The notes: generated from the sequence alone by a model not told the origin. Counted from the stretch's first letter, positions 24,764 to 36,745 are shown. The stretch: DNA of 64,000 nt from Nemania diffusa (GCA_038501195.1 JBBPUQ010000004.1:4726001-4790000), one strand, 5' to 3'. Translations and numbers: made by a program.

Positions 24764-26157
24764 TTACCAGTTTCCAGGGGGGTATCCTGTTTGACCTCCA
24801 TGTTGACCATGTTGCGGAGTAGGTCCATGACCGCCATATGAAGCCTGGCCAGGATACTGGTGAGGTGCAGCTGTCGATGGAGGGGGTGGGTACTGCTGGC
24901 TATAGGTTGAAGGAGGGGCATATTGTTGTTGGTGGCCTCCATACGGCGGCTGGGCCGGAGGAGATGTGTATTGATTTTGCTGAGGAGCTGCTTACATTAG
25001 AAAACTTGGTATACTAGTGGTGCTCCGTTTTATGCCTAGTTACTCACGATATTCGTGTGAAGCTGGGCTATGTCCGTAGTTGGATGAAGGCCCACTACTT
25101 CCATAGGGAGGATTCGGTCCGCCTTGAGCGTACGATGTGGCGCTGTGCTGCCCCGGCGGAGGTGGATACGATGGTGCGCCATGCTGACTCGGGGGCGTGT
25201 TGTATGAAGGTGTGCTATGTTGGTTAGAAGATGGAGAGCTATATGAATGCGTAGATCCATTTGGCGGCTGGTAGGATGTTGAGGGAGCTTGGCCACTGTA
25301 ACTTCCCGATTGGCCAGAATTCGAGTAACCGTAGTTTTGCCCCTAGATTTTATGTAAATAGCATGCATCACAAATTTCCAAGACAAAACTCACTGATTGC
25401 TTCCCGTTATGCCCTCCAAACATACCTGTTACGCCTCCCATGACTTGTCCAGCCAGTCCACCAGACGAATGAGCTTGTCCACCATGGTAGGTTTGGGGCT
25501 GCTCAGGTTTCTGCCCCGATGAGAATAAGTTAGACGCCAATTGGCCTACTAAGCTGCTGGAACCACCACCTGCAGAATGGCTCCCGGAGGAACCACCGTG
25601 GCTACCACCATGACTATTGCCAAGGCTCCCAATAAGTTGACCAGCTATATTTCCTAGGCCCCCTGAACCATTACCACTACCACCATGCGGCTTCCCATTA
25701 CCGCCCGAGAACTGGCTCAACAGCATGTTTGTGGCGATGTTCTATCACGAGTAGACGGTCAGTGTTGTTTCGTTACAGTCGCTCGATATTCTGACGAAGA
25801 GCGTTTGAACCAACATACGCCAAAACCTCTGTCGCCGGTCGGTCCATCGAGGCCCCGCGAGCTTTCCGGGGGCAAGATAGGCTCCATGCGACCATCTGGG
25901 TGTTTGAGAGTTTGTGTGCCGTCTGGGTGTGTTATGACTTCTCGTGGGCCCGGGACGCCATAGGGATGCTCGTTCGATTGCGCTGGAGTGCCTCCTGGAG
26001 CAGCATCGGTTGGGATTTCCCACTGGGAGACACCAGTCGAAAGCTGCACATAGTAATATTTCTTACTTGATCCATCCCACTGCGCAATCCATCCAGGAGG
26101 GAGATGTGGTGGCTCGAACGTAGGGCCCTCGTTGGGAGAGGCGGGGCCAGCCATCAT
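24764..26157 (-). CDS. WW-domain protein with Gly/Ser- and Gln/Pro/Tyr-rich tail
   Basis: Exons 26157-25819, 25741-25394, 25342-25048 and 24987-24764 join in frame to 401 residues. One WW domain sits at about 18-50 (LPPGWIAQW...YYYV...SQWEIP, both tryptophans present) and should bind a proline-rich partner. Residues 110-230 are Gly/Ser/His-rich and 230-401 are Gln/Pro/Tyr/Ser-rich, a prion-like composition. Of two adjacent ATG codons the upstream one was used. The last acceptor is a tandem AAG|CAG (NAGNAG), so one residue may vary; the CAG was chosen. I do not recognise a characterised orthologue, and the biological role is unknown. Confidence 0.85.
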
Positions 26158-27333
26158 GACTGAAGGGCCTTGAAGTAACCCTCAATTGCTGCGTATATTG
26201 ACGGAGAACGAGGTGCAAAGCGAAACCCGGAAAAGGCACCGGGGATGTGTTTATAGAGAAAGAGATCTGCATGATAAAGGATTATGTTTAGCAGAACAAG
26301 ACTTTTACGTATTTAATGTGTTGAGTGGCTGATGCGACATACGTACCTCTTCAATTCTGGAGGTGAGCTTGAAAGGGAGGACCAACAACCTGGAATGGAA
26401 TGTTGGAGGGGTCGAAGAAGAGAAGGACCATTAATAGATATTGATCGACTATCTTAGGTACCTTAGATAGGGAAGGTAAGGTAGGTACATACAGATATAG
26501 AGTATCTCATAGGTACGCAGAGGTACCTGCTTAAAGGTACCTTACCAGGTAGCAGCTGCTGGCAGGTGGGAATTGCGCAGCCAGCCACCTTAGGTAGGAT
26601 CCGGTGCTTTTAGGTACCTACTTACGTCAAGAACACACAAACCTACTGCCCCGCAGTGTCTGTGCGCTGGCCCCTCGCTCGTGGGAATGCTAGGTATTGT
26701 TCGGATGTATGTTGTTAATCAATTTGATGATCTACAAGGTACTTAGACAGAAATATTGAAGTATTAGACAGGTGCTAAACATTAGACATATATTAATAAG
26801 TAGGCTTAGGGTAGGCACTAGGCGCTTGAACGATTAGATATATATAGTTCTTCCTGAGAAACTGCATGGAAATGTAAACTGACCTACACTCCACAGAAAT
26901 CTGCCAACTTGCTAGCTTGTGTATTATTAAGCTTCTTTGCTAGCTACATACCTAGGGACAGCAGTTTGTACAGTAGATCAGCTTAAGAGTTGAAATCTAA
27001 AGCACTTAGGTTAAGATTCTACCAGGGAACTGGTTTGCTAATAAGCCCGTCTAATTATGGAAAGTTTGTTGCCTAAATTACCTATGTAGCTGTAACGAAC
27101 AAGGTGATCACAGATGCCTGAGGAAACATACAATACTGTAACACAGGTAAAGAGAATAATGAAACTAATTTTCTGTCTTAAAAAAAAAGCCCAGTCATTT
27201 AAGGAAAAGGAAATGGGGAAAGCCCTCTATTTCATTCTTATTTAGAAGTACATACCTATATACCTATGGGGAAGCCAGTACCACTTATACATGCCGGTAG
27301 TGTATGTAGGCAGGTAGTGTACCCACACAACCT
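26158..27333. other. Upstream of WW gene, left border zone of the AT block
   Basis: Holds the WW-gene promoter at its left end. From about 26450 to 26640 it is dense in TAGGTACC/GGTACCTT words, and 26.7-27.3 kb is moderately A+T-rich. No open frame is worth reporting. Confidence 0.5.
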
Positions 27334-27347
27334 GACCAGTACCCCCC
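27334..27347. repeat. Left terminal inverted repeat of the AT-rich block
   Basis: GACCAGTACCCCCC, an exact 14-base inverted match to GGGGGGTACTGGTC at 36806-36819. The two copies face each other across the whole A+T block. A further TACTGGTCGG lies just inside, at 27417-27426. Confidence 0.6.
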
Positions 27348-27416
27348 CTTGATCACCACACCACATCCCTAATCGGGTAGAATAAGTGGATACGATCGGC
27401 AGTGCTAAATCGTTAG

Positions 27417-27426
27417 TACTGGTCGG
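27417..27426. repeat. Left inner boundary motif TACTGGTCGG
   Basis: TACTGGTCGG lies at the last ordinary-composition bases before the A+T block starts. The same ten bases recur in the same orientation at 36736-36745 and 36812-36821 on the other side. Confidence 0.6.
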
Positions 27427-27519
27427 CTCAATTTTAGTGAAATGAACAACTTTTTAAAAGATTGCAAAATAATTACAACTTTTTTTATTACAACATTTTT
27501 TGAAAAAAATACATATTTG

Positions 27520-30500
27520 CTAATTAATTATTAATTAATTATTGTTTAATTATATATTATTTAATAAAGCAATAATAGCAACTTTACTAATAATTAATAA
27601 ATGAACTAATAATGTATTTTTAAATAATACAAGTTAACAGTAAAAAGTTAATACTATAATTATTAAATTAGCAAAATTAAACAAATTACAATTTAGCAAT
27701 AATAACAATTTAGTAGTAATTAATAAATAATTAATAAATAATCAATTAAAAATTAATTGTTAATTAATTATTAAAAACTAATAAAATTAGCTGAACTTTT
27801 TTAATTAAATAATTCGAAATTAATACTAATTTTATTAAAATTTAATAAGTAAATAAATCGATATATTGCTGCTAAAACATTTATTTAAGTTTTAAATTTT
27901 TTTAATTATTTAATTGTTAGCGAAACAAAAGTGTGCTATATTATATTAACATAAAAAAAAACAAAAAAATAAATAGCGAAGTTTTTTAATTTAATATATA
28001 AATTAATTATTAATTAATTATTGTTTAATTTATAATTAATTACTAATTAATTTTTATTTAAATATAATATTGCAAGTTAGTAACAACTTTTTAAAAAAAA
28101 GTTACAGCTTTGTTTTTTAATAACGCTTAATATAATCGAATAACAATTAGCTATATAAAAGTAAAAATGTACAAATATATTGATTTTGAAATTCAAAATA
28201 TAAAATATACTAAAATATTAGAATCGATTTAAAATCAATTAAAAAAAGCGCAAGTTAAAATAAAACAGCAAACTAACTAATAAAAATATATAAAAGCTTT
28301 AGTGTAAATATTATTATCTGATTATTAATCGATTGCTAATTGATTATTATATAATTGTTAATTAATTAGTACAAATAGCTATATAGAAATATAAATGCAA
28401 TAAAAAAAAGTAAATTTTGCAAACTGTATATAATAAACTATTAACTTGAAATTATTAAAAAATTAAAAATAAAAATTATGTTATAACTATATTTAATTAA
28501 TATTTAATTAGTAATTAATAGCTAATTAATTATTACAAATAATTTTAGTAACATTTTAATATTTATTTCAGTATATTTATTTGTTGCTTTTTTTATACAA
28601 AAAAAGCAATATTTGCTATTTTTATGCTAATATTTTACAATATTATAATATTGCAATTAATTTATTATAAAATGTATTAGCTAAAAAAAAATCAGTATAT
28701 AAAGTGCTTTGTTATTATATAGTACAAAATATTAAATATTAAATTAAGTATTATTAGTATTTAATTTTTAATTAATTAATATTTAATTAAAAATTAATTA
28801 TTAATTAATTACTATAACATATATATATTTTTAAAACTATAAAAATATAATTTAGTTATATTACAACATAAAATGGAATATTTTTATTTTATTAAATTTA
28901 AAATTGAATTTTTATATATTATATATTAGTTATAAACGTTATATACACTTGCTGCTACTTTTAAACAAGCTAGTTAATAGTTTAAAAGCTGAAATTATAA
29001 AACTAATTGCAAAAATTAGTAATTTTAAGTTGCAATATAATAAGTATTAATTTTTAATCGATTTTTAATTAATTATTAATTAATTATTAATTAATTACTA
29101 ATTAAATAGTAATATTTTTAAAAAACTTTATTATATACATTTAATTAAAAAATTAAAACATAAATAAAAAGCTTACATTTTTTTACTTATTGCTTATTAA
29201 TAGCAATACAATTTAATATTTAATACGAAAGCATTAAATATTGTACTTTTTAACTAAATTAAGTGTAATAGCAGTACAGCAAATATTCAAACAAACAAAT
29301 AGCAAATTAAACTAAATAAGTAGTAATTAATTGCTAATTAATTATTAATTAATATATAATTAATTATAAACTATTTACTAATTAATTATAGTATATCTAA
29401 AAAATATTTCAAAATACTGTAAATTTTATAATTATTTGCTTTAACAATAAATAAACTAAATTGTTTCAATTTTTACAAACTTGTATAATCGATATAAATT
29501 ATAAATATTTAATTAATTGAAAAAATTGTAAAATTATTTAAGCAATATATAACAAAAGTATTAAACGAAGTAAATAATTAATCGTTAATTAATTACTAAT
29601 TAATTGCTAACTAATATTAAATGTTGTATTAATTCGTATTATTACTAACTCGGAATTAGTAAAAATATATGCTTTTATGTTTTAAACTGTTTTTTAAATT
29701 TTTAAAAATAAATAAAGTTATATTATTTTTTAAAAACATATTATTAATGTACTAAATAAATTTATTAGTTTTACAATTAATTAAAACTAAAAACTGTTAA
29801 TAAATATGTTGTTATTAATTACTAATTAATTAAAAATCGATTGTTTATTAATATATATAAAACTAAAAATTTATTTATATAAAATTAATAATTATTACAA
29901 AAAGTAATTTTAGTATATTTAATAAACAATTCGATTTTGTTTAGTTTATTACTAAAAAAGAGTTAAAAAACTAATTAATAAAGTAAATATATTATTATTT
30001 AATTACTAATTAATTACTAATTAATTGTTAATTAGTTGTTAATTTATTTAAACTTTAATTTAAAATTGCGAACAAAATATTATATTTAATCAATATATAG
30101 AGTTGTTATATATATAATTTAAACAAAAGTTTTAAAAATTGTATAATTATTAAATAAGTAAATTTTATATGTTGTTAATATTAAATTGTTAATCGATTAA
30201 AAATTAATAGCTAATCGATTATAAATAATTAATGTATTTAATGTATACAAAACTAAGCAAAGCAAAAAGTACACTCTGCAATTTGTTGCAGATTAAATTT
30301 TAATTGTTTGCAAATAAACCGAAATAATTAAAAGCAATTATTTCGAATAACAAATTTAGCTAAAATGCAGTACTAAAAAAGCTATTTATATAAAAGTTGA
30401 TATTAATATATTATAAAATATATTAAAAAATAAGTTTTATTTATATATTAATTGTTAATTGATTAATAATTAATTATAAATTAATTAACAATTAGTTATT

Positions 30501-31265
30501 AAATAAAAAAAACTTTGATTTAGCAGCTATTTATTAAAAATACAACATTTTGTACTTTTATTAGTTTGTATTTTTTGTTAACAGAATTAAATATTTAACA
30601 ATAAAAAATAGTAAGTGCTTTTTATGTTTTTATTGTTAATTAATTGTTAATTAATTATTAATTAATTATTAATTGTAACTAGTTATAAAGTTAAAAAAAC
30701 GAAAAATTAATAGCGAATTGTTTTTACATCTATTAAGTTCGTAAGCTAGTTTTAGCAATATTAAGTTTAATAATAGCTTTTAACTTTTTTTGTTAGCTGT
30801 AAATAAAATAAAAAGCTTTTTATAATATAGTATTTTTAGTTTAGTACGATTGTTTAATATATTAACAAAACAACTATATAAAACAAAACAGCTAAAAAAG
30901 TTAGTATTAATTGCTAATTAATTAATAATTAATTAGTAACTAATTATTAATTAATTGTTAATTAAATATAGTTTGTATCGAAATGTTATATTTGTTAATA
31001 CAAATTTAAATCTTAAAAAAAGTATATTATTAATACAACTAAAATTAAAAAAAAAACAAGTGCAAGCAGCAAAATTAAAAAATGATGCAAAAGAGCTGGA
31101 GTTGTTAATAAAAAAGAAAAAATTAAGTTTGATTTAAAATAAAAAAATAAAAAAAAAAAACTAACATTTGAAAAAGCTATTAAACTGTAATAATCGATTA
31201 TTAATTAATAAGTTATTAATTGTTAATCGATTACTAATTAATAGCTAATCGATTAATAATCGATT
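27520..31265. repeat. Left ladder of 11-bp palindromic unit clusters
   Basis: Clusters of two to six tandem 11-bp units (TTAATTAATTA and variants with G, A or C in place 1 and CG in the centre, as in TAATCGATTA) recur near 27530, 27760, 28020, 28345, 28510, 28785, 29075, 29355, 29595, 29830, 30020, 30210, 30470, 30655, 30935 and 31225. Spacing is 165-325 bp, mean about 230. The DNA between clusters is unrelated A+T-rich sequence. Confidence 0.75.
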
Positions 31266-31352
31266 GATGTATATTTCAACAGTTTTTTAAAAAAAAATTG
31301 AAATATATTGCTGTAAAAAAAAATTATTAAATAAATATATGTTTTCAAGTAT

Positions 31353-31574
31353 TATAAATATATTTGTAAGTAATATATATGTTATTAATTAATAGCTAAT
31401 CGATTATTAATCGAATACTGCAGTTTATACTTAAAAAAAATCGTAGTAAATATTATATATATATATTGTTAATTAATAGCTAATTAATTATTAATTAAAA
31501 CATAAATATAAATAAAATAGTTTTGTTTTATATTTTAATATTTATATAGTTATTTTATTAATTATAATTATTAT
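31353..31574 (+). repeat. Unique flank of the left inverted-repeat arm
   Basis: These 222 nt match the reverse complement of 34681-34902 with ten substitutions and no gap by my alignment. It carries palindromic-unit clusters and a TACTGCAGT landmark near 31415-31423. The minisatellite array follows directly. Confidence 0.85.
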
Positions 31575-32370
31575 AGTTATTATTATTGTTTTATTTATTA
31601 TAATTATTATAGTTATTATTATTGTTTTATTTATTATAATTATTATAGTTATTATTATTGTTTTATTTATTATAATTATTATAGTTATTATTATTATTTT
31701 ATTTTTTATATTTATTATAGTTATTATTATTGTTTTATTTATTATAATTATTATAGTTATTATTATTGTTTTATTTATTATAATTATTATAGTTATTATT
31801 ATTGTTTTATTTATTATAATTATTATAGTTATTATTATTATTTTATTTTTTATATTTATTATAGTTATTATTATTGTTTTATTTATTATAATTATTATAG
31901 TTATTATTATTGTTTTATTTATTATAATTATTATAATTATTATTATTGTTTTATTTATTATAATTATTATAGTTATTATTATTATTTTATTTTTTATATT
32001 TATTATAGTTATTATTATTATTTTATTTTTTATATTTATTATAGTTATTATTATTGTTTTATTTATTATAATTATTATAGTTATTATTATTGTTTTATTT
32101 ATTATAATTATTATAGTTATTATTATTATTTTATTTTTTATATTTATTATATTTATTATAATTAATATTATTATTTTATTTTTTATATTTATTATATTTA
32201 TTATAGTTATTATTATTGTTTTATTTTTTATATTTATTATATTTATTATAGTTATTATTATTATTTTATTTTTTATATTTATTATAATTATTATAGTTAA
32301 TATAGTTATTATATTTATTATATTTATTATAATTATTATTGTTATTATAATTATTATATTTATTATTTTT
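31561..32370 (+). repeat. 36-bp minisatellite array, left arm (T-rich strand)
   Basis: A 36-bp unit repeats about 22 times; the landmark ATTGTTTTAT recurs at 31585, 31621 and 31657, exactly 36 apart. Some units carry ATTATTTTATTTTTTATA in place of ATTGTTTTATTTATTATA, giving a higher-order mix of two variants. Units degrade into shorter TTTATTATA words towards the core. Confidence 0.9.
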
Positions 32371-32809
32371 TGTTTATATATATAAATAAATTAAAAATAT
32401 ATTTAATTTATATATAATTTGTTATTATTATATTATATAAATCTTTTTTTATAATATTAATTATAATATTTAATATAAATATTATTATTATTTTATTATT
32501 AATAATTTATAATATAATTAAATAAAAAAATTATTTTAATAAAAAAAAACATTATATTATAATAAATTTTATTAATAATAAAATAAAAATAAATAATAAA
32601 AATAAATTAAAATTTATATTAAATATATTTTTTTTAATTAATTTTAAACTAGCTTTATTATTTTATTATTATATTTTTAAATTTAATATATAGTATTATT
32701 TTAAATAATATATTTTAATTTAATAATATATTAATTATATATATTAATTTATTTAAATAAATATTAATATTTTTTTTAAAAAAAAAATTATATTAATTAA
32801 TAATATTTA
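32371..32809. other. Near G/C-free core at the centre of the inverted repeat
   Basis: About 440 bp made almost wholly of A and T, with only a handful of G or C bases, between the two oppositely oriented arrays. It has A-runs and T-runs (for example near 32770-32790) but not the 36-bp unit. Confidence 0.8.
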
Positions 32810-34705
32810 TAATAACTATAATAATTATAATAAATATAACAATTATAATAATTATAATAAATATATTAACTAATATAAATATAATAATTATAATAATTAT
32901 AATAATTATAATAATTATAATAATTATAATAATTATAATAATTATAATAAATATATTAATTAATATAAATATAATAATTATAATAATTATAATAATTATA
33001 ATAAATATATTAACTAATATAAATATAATAATTATAATAATTATAATAATTATATTAATTATAATAATTATAAAAAATAAAATAATAATAATAACTATAA
33101 TAAATATAATAAATATAATAAATAAAATAAATAAAATAATAATAATAACTATAATAACTATAATAAATATAATAAATATATTAAAAATAATATATATAAT
33201 AAATATAATAACTATAATAAATATATTAAATATAATAAATATAATAGCTATATTAACTATAATAAATATAATAAATATAATAATTATAATAACTATAACA
33301 ACTATAATAAATATAATAAATATAATAAATATAATAACTATAATAAATATATTAAATATAATAACTATATTAACTATAATAATTATAATAAATATAAAAA
33401 ATAAAATAATAATAATAACTATAATAAATATAATAAATATAATAAATATAATAACTATAATAATTATAATAAATATATAAAATATAATAAATATATTAAA
33501 AATAATAAATATAATAACTATAATAAATATAATAAATATATTAAATATAATAAATATATTAAAAATAATAAATATAATAACTATAAAAAATAAAATAATA
33601 ATAATAACTATAATAAATATAATAACTATAATAAATATAATAAATATAATAATTATAATAACTATAATAACTATAATAAATATAATAAATATAATAAATA
33701 TAATAAATATAATAAATATAATAACTATAATAAATATATTAAATATAATAAATATAATAGCTATATTAACTATAATAAATATAATAAATATAATAATTAT
33801 ATTAATTATAACAACTATAATAAATATAATAAATATAATAAATATATTAAATATAATAAATATAATAATTATATTAATTATAATAAATATAATAAATATA
33901 ATAAATATAATAAATATAATAAATATATTAAATATAATAAATATAATAACTATATTAATTATAATAACTATAATAAATATAAAAAATAAAACAATATTAA
34001 TAATTATAATAAATATATTAAATATAATAAATATATTAAAAATAATAAATATAATAACTATATAAATTATAATAACTATAATAAATATAATAAATATAAA
34101 AAATAAAACAATAATAATAACTATAATAAATATAATAAATATAAAAAATAAAATAATAATATTAATTATAATAAATATAATAAATATAAAAAATAAAATA
34201 ATAATAATAACTATAATAATTATAATAAATAAAACAATAATAATAACTATAATAATTATAATAAATAAAACAATAATAATAACTATAATAAATATAAAAA
34301 ATAAAATAATAATAATAACTATAATAAATATAAAAAATAAAATAATAATAATAACTATAATAATTATAATAAATAAAACAATAATAATAACTATAATAAT
34401 TATAATAAATAAAACAATAATAATAACTATAATAAATATAAAAAATAAAATAATAATAATAACTATAATAATTATAATAAATAAAACAATAATAATAACT
34501 ATAATAATTATAAAAAATAAAATAATAATAATAACTATAATAAATATAAAAAATAAAATAATAATAATAACTATAATAATTATAATAAATAAAACAATAA
34601 TAATAACTATAATAATTATAATAAATAAAACAATAATAATAACTATAATAATTATAATAAATAAAACAATAATAATAACTATAATAATTATAATTAATAA
34701 AATAA
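32810..34705 (-). repeat. 36-bp minisatellite array, right arm (inverted copy)
   Basis: Reverse-complement copy of the left array. Canonical 36-bp spacing is clear at 34190-34700 (AAAACAAT landmarks with their C at 34631 and 34667). Between 32810 and 34190 it is degenerate, built of 9-12 bp AATATAATA/AACTATAAT words. It is more than twice as long as the left array, so the arms are not the same length. Confidence 0.85.
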
Positions 34706-34902
34706 CTATATAAATATTAAAATATAAAACAAAACTATTTTATTTATATTTATGTTTCGATTAGTAATCGATTAGCTATTAATTAACAATATATATATAT
34801 AATATTTACTACAATTTTTTCTAAGTATAAACTGCAGTATTCAATTAATAATCGATTAGCTATTAATTAATAACATATATATTATTTACAAATATATCTA
34901 TA
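34681..34902 (-). repeat. Unique flank of the right inverted-repeat arm
   Basis: Inverted partner of 31353-31574, about 95% identical. All ten differences are transitions; where the left arm has TAATTAATTA this arm keeps TAATCGATTA. Confidence 0.85.
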
Positions 34903-36570
34903 ATAAAACTTATATTATATAACATTTGATTAATAATCGATAATAAATTAATTAACTTTAATTTTAAACTAAGTATTTTTATTTTATTATTACTTTTAAT
35001 TAATTAATAATTAAAAAGTAATTTAATATTAAATATTTATATATTTATTTAAACATATTAGTTAATATAAAAAATGTAGTAGTATTTGTTTTTACGCTTA
35101 GAAATTTTGTTATTTATATAATAATTAATTAATAATTAATTAAAATTTAATGTTTTTTATTTGCAAATTAAAACTTTTAATGTTTTAGTTTTTGCTTTTT
35201 TACTAAACGAAATCTTAAAACGTTTAAGTATTTATATTTTAAAGTAATTAATTAATTATTTATTGTTAATTAAATACTAATAAAAATATTTAAACTTTTT
35301 AATACTATTAAACTAATACAATATATAAGTAATTAATTAATAATTAATTAATTATTAAATTCTAAGTTTATTAGTTTTTTTTAAATAATTTATTTAATAA
35401 TTACAGATTTTATAATCGAAGTTTTACTGCTGTTAATAGTGCTTATAAACATTTCTAGTTTATTAAAAGTACTGTTACTTGTAATAAAAAGTTTATTATT
35501 AAAATTTTTGTTAATAAGTGTTATAAATTTTTTTCAAATTAAATATATACTATTAAACTTTTAAAAGAAACAGTTTGTAATAATTAATTAATAATTGAAA
35601 ATAAATCGAATATTAATCAAATATTAATCAAAGTATATATTTTTAGTTTTGTAGCTAGCTATAATATAATTTTTATATATATAGCTGATATAGTAAGCTA
35701 ACTTGCGTATAAAAGTACTAATAATTTTATTATTTTATATAGTAATTAATTAGCAATTAATTAATAATTGAATTTTAATTAATATATATTTTGTAATAAA
35801 AAACTATAAACAACTAATTTTTGTTAAAGTTAAATTTTTGATTTTAATGCTTAATAGTACATTTATTAATTTAGTAGCAAAAAAACTTAATAAATATATT
35901 AGTAATAAGTTAAATGTTAAATTTAATTAGTAATTAATTAAAAATTAATTGTTAATTAATTAATATTTATTTAAATAGTTCTATAACAGCTACTACAGTT
36001 ATATTTTTATTAATACATTTTATAATATATTTATAAAAGCTTAATTTAATTAGTAATTAATTAATAATTAAATAGTAATTAAATATTATATTTTATAATT
36101 AGTAACATAATGTTGCTTTATATTTATAGTTTTAAATATAAATAATGTAACTTTAAGCATATAACTTTTTTTTAAATAGTTGTACAAATTAAAAGCTTAA
36201 AGTTGTTTGTACTATAATTAATTAATAATTAATTGTTTATTAATTAATAATCAAATATTAAATATTTATAATATTTAAACAAATAATAGCAAGTCTGTTG
36301 TTTTTGTTGTTGCTACTGCTAGTACTACTTAAGCAAGCATAACAGAACAGCTTGCTAAAAGTAACAATAGAGTTTCTGTTTTATAATCGATTAATAATTG
36401 AATAGCTATTAATTAATAATCGAATATTGTATATTTTATTTTATTTAACTTATAAACGAGCAAACTTTTTAAACGTTTAGTAAAAATATTGTACTTAATA
36501 TATATATGCTATATATATTAATAAATTAATTTTTAATTAATTTATTATTAATTATTAATCGATTATAAAT
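34755..36570. repeat. Right ladder of 11-bp palindromic unit clusters
   Basis: The same TTAATTAATTA-type clusters as on the left recur near 34770, 34860, 34935, 35000, 35135, 35260, 35345, 35590, 35750, 35945, 36060, 36230, 36400 and 36550. The mean spacing, about 140 bp, is tighter than on the left. Confidence 0.7.
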
Positions 36571-36610
36571 TGATTATTATATACTTAGTTTTTAAAGTTA
36601 AACATTTAAG

Positions 36611-36668
36611 CAGTAGTAGTAGTAGCAGTAGTAATAGTGTTAGTAGTAGTAGTAAGTAGTAAGAAGTA
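36611..36668 (+). repeat. (AGT)n trinucleotide microsatellite at the right edge
   Basis: Imperfect AGT/GTA repeat of about 58 bp, immediately inside the right boundary of the A+T block. No counterpart is seen at the left edge. Confidence 0.85.
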
Positions 36669-36735
36669 GTTGTAGAAAAGATAGAAGTAAGAAGGATTGA
36701 AAAAAGTAAAAGAAGTAAATTATCAACTAAGTAGC

Positions 36736-36745
36736 TACTGGTCGG
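36736..36745. repeat. Right inner boundary motif TACTGGTCGG
   Basis: Same ten bases and orientation as 27417-27426. It sits where composition returns to normal on the right side. Confidence 0.6.

Larger units (their letters stand above)
27428..36660. other. Extreme A+T-rich, gene-free block (about 9.2 kb)
   Basis: Composition changes abruptly at both edges from ordinary to nearly pure A+T. CC and GG steps are almost absent, while isolated C and G occur as GC, CG, CA and AC steps. No gene is present; the only longer frame (30955-31137) is a Lys/Leu-rich by-product. The block is organised: outer zones with periodic clusters of an 11-bp palindromic unit, then a central 3.5 kb inverted repeat of minisatellites. 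In fungi such tracts may be centromere cores, AT-rich isochores from repeat mutation, or AT-rich mobile elements. I cannot decide from one copy. Confidence 0.9.

Noticed and set aside
30955..31137. 60-codon Lys/Leu-rich open frame inside the AT block
   Set aside because: Starts at a non-ATG codon, composition follows the A+T bias (Lys, Leu, Ile, Asn), no motif. Its few G bases near 31085-31110 are slightly unusual but not enough for a gene.
31561..34705. 36-bp repeats as a CRISPR array
   Set aside because: Units are directly tandem without spacers, nearly all A/T and in inverted arms in a eukaryotic genome.
27428..36660. AT block as inserted mitochondrial DNA
   Set aside because: No mitochondrial coding, tRNA or rRNA sequence and no G+C clusters; dominated by its own palindromic ladder and minisatellites.
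27428..36660. AT block as an ordinary RIP-mutated transposon
   Set aside because: No trace of transposase or LTR; CpA is kept and arm differences avoid CpA. Not excluded for another mutational process, so treated as a finding.
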